Assembly (NCBI RefSeq): GCF_019320115.1
Contig: NC_089595.1
Coordinates: forward strand, 109,198,158-109,262,157
Reading direction: 5' to 3'
Source: Miscanthus floridulus
Taxonomy: Eukaryota > Streptophyta > Magnoliopsida > Poales > Poaceae
Length of the DNA: 64,000 bases
The translations under genes and the position numbers were made by a program. Position 1 is the first letter of the stretch. Every line of letters begins with the position of its first letter. Shown in pieces: positions 42,760 through 53,760 of this stretch. The notes under the pieces are model-generated. The model was given only the letters and a program-made list of their open reading frames with translations. It did no database searches and was not told the DNA's origin.

Positions 42760-45700
42760 ATGGCGTCGCGGCGCTGCCTCCTGCGCCTCCTCTCGAGCCG
42801 CCTCGTTCCTCAGAGATCTCGGCCTCTTGCACCGGTCTCGATCGCGACCGGAACTCTGACCTCTTTGTCCGAGCCCCTCGGTCCCCCAGCTCCCCGGGCC
42901 CTCGCCTCCCCCCGGCTGTACTACCCCTCGCGCTGCCACTTCGCGACCCGCTCCTCCGGTGACGAGGACGACGACGAATACGAAGAAGAGCACTACGACG
43001 AGGAGGGGAGCGAGGGGGAATGGGGGGACGAGGAGGAGGCGGTGGCGGCGAAGAAACCGTGCGGGAAGACGGAAGAGGAGAAGGTAGCGGAGGCGGCGGA
43101 GATCGGGTACAAGGTGTTGGGACCGCTCGGGGCTGACGAGAAACCCTTCAAGCCCTACGAGCCCGTCTTCGTTGTCGTACAGGTCTGCTCCATTTGTCAC
43201 CAGTCTTTCGATTTTTGAGGCTGGGGTTTGGATCTTGTGCGTGATTGCGTGTGATTATTTCTGGCTGCAGATCGGCTCGCATCAATTCAAGGTGAGCAAT
43301 GGCGACTCCATCTTCACGGAGAGGTTGAAGTTCTGTGATGTGAATGACAAGGTAAGAACTGCGCTCATAGTGCGACCTGACTTTTGTGTGATTTGGGCAT
43401 TTGACTGTAATTAGTTAATGAGGCTGTGACTTGTGTGATTAATAGTTGTGATGTTTGAGGTTGCGTAGTATGGAAGCTTTATGTTCTTTCCTGTTTCATG
43501 TATTATCTTCATATATAGTTAAATTGCAATAAGATAATGTTGCTATACTTGATCGTGTGATGGTATTTAGAATTTCCTGAACTTGTAATGGAACCCCAGT
43601 GGCCAGTGATATAACTCTTTTTATCTACTAGGGCTTGGACCAGTAATTCTGCTCAAATTTATGTTGAAACTGAGCCTTGGACCATAGGTTCTAGTTATTT
43701 AATCTAGGAGAATGTATTTTTAGTCTCATATTTTCTTCTGGATTCCTAGATCAAGATTGTAGCATCTTGAGTTGTGATTAGTGGATTGAGAAGGATTATT
43801 GTTCAGGCCTTGTTGTTTTAGTTGGATATATGTAGTATGTCAGTATGTGTTTTTCATGATATTTTCTTTAGTTTATTAAAAACTACAAGTTAAGAAGCGC
43901 AATGTACTATGTAGCTTCATGAATTCCTTTTATGATGCTACCAACTAGCATAGGTCTCTTTGTGGCATCCTGTGTATTTTATTATATTCATGATTTGCTG
44001 ATGGTGCTGTTGTCTGATTGACTTTACTGCAGTTGGTCTTAAACCGAGTTCTCATGCTTGGTTCGCAAACTCAAACAGTTATTGGGAGGCCAATACTACC
44101 TGATGCTACTGTTCATGCTGTTGTAGAAGAACACGTAAGATGGACAGTTGAACCACTAATTTCTTGACCTCTGTTTTTTTGTTGCTAGAACATTTTTCAC
44201 CATTGAAATTTATGAAATGATTACTAAACTCAGTTTTATCAAAACAAGTCAATAAGTGTATCCACTCGATTAGTGGAATTTTGGAATGCAAAATTTCAGG
44301 CACTTTCTGTGTATCTGTGTATCAAAACAATTCAGGCCCTTTCTGTGTATCTGTGCCAATTTCAGATTTATTTGAGTGTATTTATTTTAGTAATTTGGTT
44401 GGTATGCATGCCTATCTACTTACTTAGTAGTGACAATTTAAACCTACTGAGTACTGATTTTGATGCATTTGAAGTGGCCTAGCTGATAGGACTATAGGAG
44501 TAGTCACATTGACAGCGCTGGAGAAGCCTTATATCCTTATTTCAGTTGTGATAATCATCTGCATTTTGTACACATTTTCTAGTGTACTGTTATGTTTGTA
44601 TTACTTGATGATTGTATTTTGTAACATGTAAATCGTGCATCTCATTCTTTATTTAATCAAGTCTTGTCCTGAAGGCATGTTCAAGTATACAACAACAACA
44701 ACAACAACAAAGCCTTTAAGTCCCAAACAAGTTGGGGTAGGCTAGAGTTGAAACCCAGCAGAAGCAATCAAGGTTCAGGCACGTGAATAGCTGTTTTCCA
44801 AGCACTCCTATCTAAGGCTAAGTCTTTGGGTATATTCCATCCTTTCAAGTCTCCTTTTATTGTCTGTACCCAAGTCAACTTCGGTCTTCCTCTGCCTCTC
44901 TTCACGTTACTATCCTGGCTTAGGATTCCACTACGCACCAGTGCCTCTGGAGGTCTCCGTTGGACATGTCCAAACCATCTCAACCGGTGTTGAACAAGTT
45001 TTTCTTCAATTGGTGCTACCCCTAATCTATCACGTATATCATCGTTCCGAACTCGATCCCTTCTTGTATGATCGCAAATCCAACGCAACATATGCATTTC
45101 CGCGACACTTATCTGTTGAACATGTCTTTTCGTAGGCCAACATTCTGCACCATACAACAAAGCAGGTCTAATCGCCGTCCTATAAAACTTGCCTTTTAGC
45201 TTTTGTGGTACCCTTTTGTCACATAGGACACCAGATGCTTGGCGCCACTTCATCCACCCTGCTTTGATTCTATGGCTAACATCTTCATCAATATCCCCGT
45301 CTCTCTGTAGCATTGATCCTAAATATCGAAAGGTATTCTTCCTAGGCACTACTTGACCTTCCAAACTAATATCTTCCTCCTCCCGAGTAGTAGTGCCGAA
45401 GTCACATTTCATATACTCAGTTTTAGTTCTACTGAGTCTAAAACCTTTGGACTCCAAAGTCTCCTGCTATAACTCCAGATTCTGTTTCACTCCTGTCCGG
45501 CTTTCATCAACTAGCACTACATCGTCCGCGAAAAGCATACACCAAGGAATGTCCCCTTGTATGTCCCTTGTGACCCCATCCATCACCAAGGTAAACAGAT
45601 AAGGGCTCAAAGCTGACCCTTGATGTAGTCCTATCCTAATCGGGAAGTCCTCCGTGTCTCCATCACTTGTTCGAACACTAGTCACAACATTGTTGTACAT

Positions 45701-46718
45701 GTCCTTAATGAGCCCGACGTACTTCGTTGGGACTTTATGTTTGTCCAAAGCCCACCACATAACATTCCTTGGTATTTTATCATAAGGCATGTTCAAGTAT
45801 AGAGTGGTAAAATGTTGTTGTGTATTTACTCAACAGAAATTTACAATTTACTAGATATTTGCTGAGGACTACCTATCTGATCGGTTGATGACCATGTTGG
45901 GTTGCATCATTCTTATGCTTATAAACATCTGATGAGCTTTTGTTATAGTAATCCCTCCGTCCCCAAATAAATCAATTCCTAGAATCCGTGCAAGTCAAAT
46001 TATCTTAAGTTTGACTAACTTTATAGGAAAGAGTAACAACATATATGACATAAAATAAGGATATTATGAAAATATATTTTACGGTATATCTAATGATACT
46101 AATTGGATGTCATAAATCTTGACGGGTTTTTTCTAGAAATTCGGTCAAAGTTTTAAAAATTGACTTAAGACAACTCTAGGAATCTATTTATTGAGGGACA
46201 GAGGGAGTACTGGTTATAGATTTTGCTGACACCATATGCTTATGTAAATCTATAAACCATGGTTTTCTATTTTTTTAATAATTGCCAAAGATAGAAGTAT
46301 GGAAAATATATCTTTCAATCTTTATGTCAACATGCACATATTGTCTTGGCATTACCTTGCCAGAGCTCATTTTGATTCAATTGTTTGTTGTGACATATTG
46401 ATGTACTAATTTGAGTTCAATTTCTCATGATAATCTTGTCAGGCCTTAGATGCAAAAGTGATCATATTCAAGAAGAAACGGAGAAAAAATTACCGCCGAA
46501 CAAAGGGCCATCGTCAGGTACATTTTATGCTGTGTTTAGTTTCACTAGTATACACTGTACCCCAAAGAAACCATGAATGTTTCCTCGGTACTTGCCTTGT
46601 CCATGTGGATCATGTAGTTCTTACTGTATGCTGTAACCTTTTACAGGAGTTGACAAAACTGAGAATAACCAACATTGAAGGAATAGATAAGCCAGAGACT
46701 GCTGCTGTTGCTGCCTAA
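42760..46718 (+). CDS. NFD1: Mitochondrial ribosomal protein bL21m (NFD1-type), five exons
   Basis: Exons 42760-43182, 43271-43351, 44033-44134, 46443-46517 and 46647-46718, all GT-AG and all phase 0, give 250 residues. Residues 1-60 are Arg/Ser/Leu-rich with few acidic residues, a mitochondrial presequence. An acidic stretch follows (about 67-95, GDEDDDEYEEEHYDEEGSE). The bacterial L21 domain starts near residue 133: FVVVQIGSHQFKVSNGD, LNRVLMLGSQTQTVIGRP, then VIIFKKKRRKNYRRTKGHRQ with the RNA-binding basic cluster, and LTKLRITNIEGI. It belongs to the large subunit of the mitochondrial ribosome. Arabidopsis NFD1 is such a protein, required for nuclear fusion in the gametophyte. The ATG is chosen for GCAGCCATGGCG context and the presequence. 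Intron 3 is enlarged by a LINE and a MITE. Confidence 0.92.
44690..45783 (-). mobile_element. 5'-truncated RTE-type LINE in intron 3 of the bL21m gene, antisense
   Basis: Minus strand reads reverse transcriptase: [30 protein letters not shown], then [24 protein letters not shown] and [20 protein letters not shown]. The 3' end on the plus strand is CAACAACAACAACAACAA, the simple-repeat tail of RTE elements. It is flanked by an exact 18-bp target duplication AAGGCATGTTCAAGTATA at 44672-44689 and 45784-45801. A 230-codon frame (44768-45457) is still open; one TAG (at about 45464) separates it from the next open stretch. It is 5'-truncated, so it cannot move by itself. Confidence 0.92.
45951..46207. 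mobile_element. Stowaway-like MITE, 257 bp, in intron 3 of the bL21m gene
   Basis: Ends ATCCCTCCGTCCCCAAATAA and, at the right, ATTTATTGAGGGACAGAGGGAG, flanked by TA at 45949-45950 and 46208-46209. AT-rich, no ORF. Confidence 0.75.
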
Positions 46719-47919
46719 ATTCAGGGCAAAGAGATAGTAACAGCGCCTTTTGTTTATGGCAGCAAGGCCTGCCTAGGCAACCCTTTTGGCCGATCTTATA
46801 AGTTCAGTCAGATTTTGATAGTCAATACCAGTGAAATGTCGCTTCTTTTCTTGTTAATTCAAAGGTTAGAAGCTGTCAGCATTCGGACTCGGGTACAGTA
46901 TCTGACATGATGCCAATGTACTGAGCAGTTTGGGTGGTGTGGATCGGCCGTTGTAGTTTACAGTGACACTTCATTTTTGGTTAGCTTTTCTGTGCACGTC
47001 CTTAATATATGTGTTCTGAAAGTTTGATACATCAGTTCAATGTTGACTGCTAGAGTGTAATAATGAAACAGCGGTGCTTCGTTTCTGCCTGGTCCGATGT
47101 CTGAAACTGTAAGCCCTGGCTTATGCAAATGTAGCTGCCAGCATTACGCTTGCTTGCACTCTTGGTATCGCCAGAATTTGCAGCTTGTAACATCCAGGGT
47201 GCACTTTTTGCTTGTGGTAAATTGCCCCAGCTTCCTAGTGCCGATGTACCAGAAGTTCAGAACTGAAAGTGTCCAGTTCCAATACTAATCTGAAACACTT
47301 TGTCATGCTCCGATACTAATCTGAAACACTAGTTGCTCTGTCGGAGTTATCTGTTCGCTCGCCGTTGATAATAAGTGGATGTCACCCAGTTCCGTGGCTT
47401 CCGTCAGTTGCGCTTCTGCAGTCGACTAGATCCGTTTTGATTGAAATTGCACTTTGTGTCGCCTCCAGTCACTTTCTGTATGGTAATTATTATTTACTCC
47501 TAAAGAAAAAAATACTAATCCTTGTTGACCTCTCACGTTCCGTCGAGTCAACGTAGCAGCTAGAGGCCGCGTGTTTAATTATTCATTGGGCTGATTGTTT
47601 TTTTTTCTTTTTTTTAAAAAAATTCTTCACCCTGGCATCCACTTTGCAAATCGCAAGGCATTATTTACGTGATGATGCAAGTGGCACTAGCAGCACCAAA
47701 GAATACCTTTTTATTTATTTATGCTTAGATTAATCGTTGTTGAGTGTGATAGTTTTACTAGTCTGCAGGTTAATGGATCCGATTTTTAATCGCTAGTGCT
47801 GCTGGTGTGCTTGGTGATCGCTGCGGCAGATTGGACCTGTGGATGTGGACTCCTTTTGGTGCCATTTCGTGTGGTCGAGGTTGCAAACTTGTGCTTAGCT
47901 TCACAACTTTACATAGGCC
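46719..47919. other. 3' flank of the bL21m gene and intergenic DNA
   Basis: Probable 3'UTR to about 47070 (AATAATGAAACAG near 47056 could act as a poly(A) signal region). It is followed by a direct duplicate (CCAATACTAATCTGAAACACT / CGATACTAATCTGAAACACT at 47278-47331). No gene is seen. Confidence 0.5.
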
Positions 47920-48380
47920 CTAGATAGCGTGTGTCTGCGTTGCTATGGGACAATTAAACTTTTATACTAAAAACAAGTTGATCGCACGATAAGATAACAA
48001 TACTATAAAATTAAATACATACATTAAAGTTACATTTAATCAAAAAGCAAAGTTCATAAAATTAACACAGTCACAAAGAGTATGGCATCACAGACTCACC
48101 AACTTTACTATATAGACATTTCTATGCGTTGCAATGGGAACAAATAATACCCTAATAACTATGAAAGGAAAATATGTGAGATCAACTTTCACATATTCAA
48201 GTAGCACACATCTTTAAATACATGGATACAGCCAACGCTAAGAAATGTGCGATGTATATTAAAATTTTCACAGATAGTAGCCCACATCTTTAAATACATG
48301 AAAACAGCCAACGTTAAGAAATACGCAATATATATGGTTTAGCAACTCTTCCTGGAACCCCGTGCAGTTGCGTGGGCTAG
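47920..48380 (+). mobile_element. Probable Helitron 3' part ending CTAG|T
   Basis: Ends CCCCGTGCAGTTGCGTGGGCTAG with following T at 48381, an arrangement typical of Helitron 3' ends though the stem is imperfect. Related GCGTTGCWATGGGA motifs occur at 47937 and 48126. A direct repeat of about 60 bp (CACATCTTTAAATACATG... and AGCCAACG) lies at 48200-48335 with 76-bp spacing. The 5' end is not determined. Confidence 0.4.
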
Positions 48381-48466
48381 TGAGTTATAATAACATATAT
48401 GTGTGCTTCTTAAACAGTAGAATACAACAGATATATTAGAAACTATACTATGATGTGTTAGCGTGT

Positions 48467-51210
48467 TTAATCTTGTTGACACTTGAGGCTGTTGAAGGTC
48501 TCCATCTCATCCTGCCACATAGAAACAGGAAAAAAGATTTATTGAAGTTTAGTTCACATCAACCACTTGCAAGAAAAATGCACAGTGAGGGCTGAAAACC
48601 ATATCCACTATTATGCACCTGACACTCCTATAGGAACCATAACAAAGCCATGCAAGCATACAGTCCAGATCATTCCAGCCGCGCGTAGGTCCAACGTCCT
48701 ATAGGATAAGTTTAGTAGTATCTTCAGGCAGTAAAATAGATTCACTTAATTTCGGTCTTAGAAGAAGCATAAAATGAAATGTAATATTTTGATTGAATAT
48801 GTTGCCATAAATCAAGTGTAATTTTCCAAGTACTAACATGCCACTAACTAAAAAAATACATTTGTCAACGGATCCCTTGTAGGACACATAATTAATAAGA
48901 AAGAGAAGTGCTTAGCTCAAGATACAATAAATATATATGTTTGGCAGCATTATGAATCAGGAGATAGGTTAGAATTGATTTACATATTCAGGAATGTACA
49001 AAAGAGTACAGAGAGTTTTTCACGGTTTAAGTGAATAAATTGTTCATGATTAAGCCAAATATAAATACTATGTAGTAAAGCTAAAACTTTAATTATATAA
49101 GATTATTTTCTGGTTCAAAGATTAAGGTACCCTAAATGTTCTTTGAAGTTTAATAGAAAATTAGATCTGCAAGTTTAGACAGACAACTTATACATTGCAA
49201 AAGTCCCAAACCTTAAATAGCCATGAGAGTGCATTATGTATTTATGAAAATCTTTAATGAATCTCAACAACCATGTACTTAATATTTCCTGTACGATACC
49301 CATTAAAGTCTTCTAAACTAAATGGCCTAAGACTAAAATGATGAGAAACACACCTAACAATGGAACTTAATCCTACAAATATAGATCTTGACAAATAAAA
49401 ATTGCTTATGAGGAAGTGTCCGGGAAGAATGGTTTGCACACAACATACCCAAAAATAAGAAATGATATATCTAGACAACACCATGCATTTGTCACAATAA
49501 AATTGACAGCCATAGAAAGAAACCAAAAGCCACAAGCATGAGCATTGAACGGCCAATATCCTACCATGATGTTATGTAAAGTATTACTGGAATTAGGTGC
49601 ATGAAGAAGAAATATAAACGTCTAACATGTGGGGGGCACCAGAGCTCACCTGGGCACTCAGCAATTTCTTTGTTGAAACCATACCTGGAAAAACATAACT
49701 GATAATCATTTATCTAGTATAGACTAATAAAGGGTTGCTTACCATTGTACAATTAGTTACCATCAATCCATCACAATATTTCATTTCCTAATTTTCACGT
49801 TGTCAGTGCAGTAGCTCATAGAATATAGAATAGGAGGGTGTATTAACTTGATTATTCTCATATGAGGGATTGCACGTAGGCCAGTCCTCAATCACGCAGG
49901 CCGCAGAGTGGGCAGGGAGGAGAGGAAGGAGTAACCTGAGGCCAAATTTGCAGAGAATGGAGAGAGATGAGCGCGGCAGTGGATCAGGACATATAGTATC
50001 AGTTAACCCAGGATGTTCAATATACTTGAAACTTACAGGCAGCATGTCAATGCAGCTAAAAACTGAAACAAGCAGTTTGTTGCCTAACATTTTGTACCAT
50101 AATCAGAGTGCATATTTTCTTTACTACATTCTGTGTCACATGGCCTATTTCTAAAACACAAGCTTCCCATGTCTGAAATTCCTAGGTAATTTATATCATA
50201 AGATACCTCATGAGCACTTGGACCATTAAAGACAGGTATTCAACTAAATTACCATGGTGTCATGAACAAAAGAAAAGCAATAATATTTGTCATGAGCACT
50301 TAGACAAATATAGGAATGTTCCCTTTTTGTACATTTCTTTACAGAAAAAACAAATAATTAGGGGTCCACTAGAACACTTGGCATTTCAATTACTCAGTTA
50401 TGCCCAAAAAGAAAAGTAGAAAACAAATGGTAGATAGAAGAAAGGATGGAAGTTGTAACGGCACGAAGATTTGGTCATACCAGAGCTAGAAGGGCCACAT
50501 TGTCTGATTTTTCTTCTATCTGCTAAAGATTTCTCTTCAAACTGCACACGGCCTTCATGTAATATGTCAAGGTAGATGTATATGTTGATTTGTATGATAA
50601 GTTTCAGATCTTCACACTCATCCACAGAAAATGGCCTGCCGCTCTTATATAAGAACTTGGCCTGATATATTCAATATATTCAAAATCGAATGGCATATCA
50701 ACGCTCCAAATTTGTAGGGGGTGCATGATATTCTATCACCATACATGTGCAAACTGCAAATTATATCTTGGGTGGTAATCTTACTACAGCTGATCGATTT
50801 TATTTATCTGTGAATATGCTAGATGTCCATGAGCATACGTACCTGCTTGAGTGTGGTGCTTGCCCCTGACACAACAAAAAAAGGTTATGGGTTGTTCTTT
50901 GTTCCAGGTAGTCAGGGATGGCTTGATTTACCATGTTAACAGCATCACCGCTAGATTGATGAGCTATTTTGGTTGGGTGTTGACAATGTCAGAACAGGAC
51001 TAAGAAGCTTCACTATAGGCTGGTGAGACATGCAGACAAATTCAAAGCTGGTTAGTTACCATCCTAAAAATTACAACACCATCTACACAAGAAGAACACC
51101 AGGGTTATCTTATCCTAGATATTTCCTTTAACAGTTTTTTGGCCTTCCTCTTGGCCGGTAAGTCCCATCAGCGTTCACCCAAAAGTGAGGTTTCTTAGCA
51201 CGTTGGACTC
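48467..51210 (-). CDS. Unrecognised small spliced gene (partial, five exons)
   Basis: Minus-strand exons with canonical GT-AG borders and mutually compatible phases: 51179-51210, 50843-50865, 50481-50635, 49650-49684 and 48467-48511 (stop TAA at 48467-48469). The longest exon reads PFSVDECEDLKLIIQINIYI, then HEGRVQFEEKSLADRRKIRQ, and the last two read MVSTKKLLSAQ and DEMETFNSLKCQQD. Amphipathic, helix-rich, charged; no signal peptide in the part seen. Phase agreement over four junctions is the main support. The 5' exon is not fixed: a GC-rich stretch at 51700-52060 has an open frame with PVDARELLAELPERFVLRF followed by a GTGAGT donor, a candidate. I cannot assign a family. It could also be a captured fragment. 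Confidence 0.5.
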
Positions 51211-52279
51211 CTGCCAATTGAAACCAAACATTTATATTTAACTTTAAAAAAAAACAGAAAGCAACATATGTCAAGATCTAGTAGTACAGGGATGAAATCA
51301 GATAACTACATTTAATATTAGGTGAATGTTTAGTTTTGCCCTATCAGTGTAGTACCTGCTAGCATCTTCTATCATACGGTGAATAGTCAAGTGCAGAACT
51401 AATAAAAGAACTGAAATAAATCTATTAGTATATTTTTCTTTCAAGCAAATCAACCAAGATCCTCATGCCAAGTCGATCTGACGATATACTAACGTAGTGA
51501 AGAATCAAAGATAGCACACCCGTGCTAGTGAGCAGTGACTCACCTGCTCACAAACATTCTTTTTTGGACAGAGCACGAAGATTAGAGATTGTATCATGTC
51601 ATGCGCTATCTCTTTTTTCCTCTAAAATACTCCGCGCAGAGCCGACACAACCAACACAGAAGACAGGCAGGGCAGCAGCGCCCACCTCATCTCCTACTCA
51701 CCACCCAGGCCACTTCTCCAAATCTGAGCACAAACCTTTCAGGTAATTCTGCGAGCAACTCACGGGCATCAACTGGGTTGTGAGGGAGCTGCACAGCGCC
51801 GGCGGTACTGGTCACGTCCTCCCTCGTGGCTGGCACGAACGTCGCGATTCCTCCATGACTGGGCAGCAGCAGCGATGTCCCACCTCACGTCCATCACGAA
51901 CGTTGTGGCTCCTCCGTGACCGGCCGGCGGCGGCGGCGGCCTACGACTCAGTGTGCGTGGCCTGGTCATCGGGCCGCTTGCCCACCCCCACCGCGCTTCC
52001 GGCGCGACTGCTCCCCTTCCGAAGCCGCCTTCTCGACCGGGGTCTCCTGAACCCACGCTTGAGCTTGGTCCACCTCCTGCCCGTCGCTATCCAAGGGAGG
52101 GAGCGCGGCAGCGGCGTGGCCGAGCGTGGCTACGCGATGGGGAAGAGCTTGATTGGAGGCGGGAAGCAGCGAACTGTCGTTGTCACTGATCTGATGAAAC
52201 ACTCGCGGATCAACATATCACAAGCCCGCGAGGACGAAGGCCTCGTGGATCAACGGCAGGTTCAAAAATGAGAAACCAA

Positions 52280-53760
52280 ACTCGCTGAAACAATTCTGGA
52301 CACGCTTCAGCCGAGGGGTCCCGGACTGGCCGGGCTTGGGGGCCGGACTGTCCGCAAGTACGGACACCGAGCAGTAGCAAACACAAAAAACGAACTCGAC
52401 TCCCGGACTGTCCGAGGGTCACTAGCGGACTATCCGCGAATCGCGAATCAGCAAGAACAGAGCGCCCGAAAAATCGCCTCCAACAAAAAATCTCTCGATT
52501 TGCAGCCAAATCAAAACCAATTGCTACCAAATTTAAATCACATGGTCACAAGGCAGTAGGTGAGCTATCTCTAAGAGATCATCGTCCAATTTGAAGCCGA
52601 TCAATGGAAAACAGGATGAACGCGAAAACATCGTTTTTTCTCCCCGAAAACTTGATTTGCCCCGATCTATGAACTCATGCGGAAGTAGATGAAAACCTTC
52701 GGTAGAAGAGATCAACTCACGTCCTAGTCCATCTCAGATAAAAAAGAACGAATCAAAACGCTTTCAAAATGACGAATTGAGCCAAGAAAGAAATGGGGAA
52801 AACAAGAACGCAAAGAACACGAACGCGAATCACAAAAGCATCTCACAAATCGAATCCTGGAGAACACGAGGAGGTTAGGGCCACCATTCTCAATCAAAAT
52901 TACAAGTTCAATTATACCGGGACACTAGTTCATCGGTGGAGCTCTTAAGAAGAACCTGAATGGGGAGAAAAACCTAGAGAGAGAGGTGGAAGAATAAAAT
53001 GGCAAGAGGTGAGGGAGATTGGGGCTCCCTCGTCCTTATTTAACAGGGCTATTACACAATTCCAAACATGCTCATAGATATTTTGAGTCAAACCACTTAA
53101 CCCGAGGGCGTTATAGTCTAACCCGAGATAGTCTTCATCCGACGACCACCGCGCCTTTCATGAGATAGCTTCGCCTCGACGCGAACTCCTCGATGCCGCC
53201 ACGTGTCGTCCGTTCCTCCTCGGAACCTCCGTTCGGGTTTTGAGGCCCAAACCCGAAAATTGTCCACCTAATGGTTTTGCGGCTCAACCCACCAAACCGT
53301 CCGCGAGTAGTGTACTCCATACGCGTCCCCCGCCACTCGACACGTGTCACTGCCGTCCTTGATCGCCCGGGCGCCAAGTCTTCAGAGCTTCTGCTCGACT
53401 CGCACGTCTGCCGTCTTGACTCGGTCAACACGGTCACTCCTCCATGTACACTTGCACTTGTCGATGTCCCTAGATGTCAGCCACCACAGTTGGTCACCTG
53501 GCCTCCTGGTCCCTCGGTCCAAGCCTCACGTTCGTCCTTCACCGCTCTCGGTCCATTGGCACGACACGTCCCTACTTGACCTTCACCTCGCCATCGATCA
53601 CCTCCTCTGAGCTAAACACCTGCGCACTAAGCCAAGACACATGTTGCACAACCCAACTCACGCCATGGTTAGTTCACCGACTCAACCCAAGACACAAGTC
53701 ATATTGACAATCATTCATCACAAATTCGAACCACAAGGGCACATATCAACTTTGTGTTCG
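52280..53760 (-). mobile_element. Probable old LTR-type sequence, minus orientation
   Basis: Contains repeated CCGGACTGTCCG-type palindromic blocks (52325-52440), a minus-strand TATA-like TTAAATAAGG at 53033-53042, then GC-rich DNA with cytosine-rich strand bias, the composition of grass retrotransposon LTRs. No TG...CA boundary pair with a target duplication could be fixed. Open frames here do not resemble proteins. Confidence 0.3.

Noticed and set aside
52280..53760. Complete LTR with target duplication
   Set aside because: Several TG/CA pairs were tried, none with matching 5-bp flanks, so only a low-confidence LTR-like call is kept.
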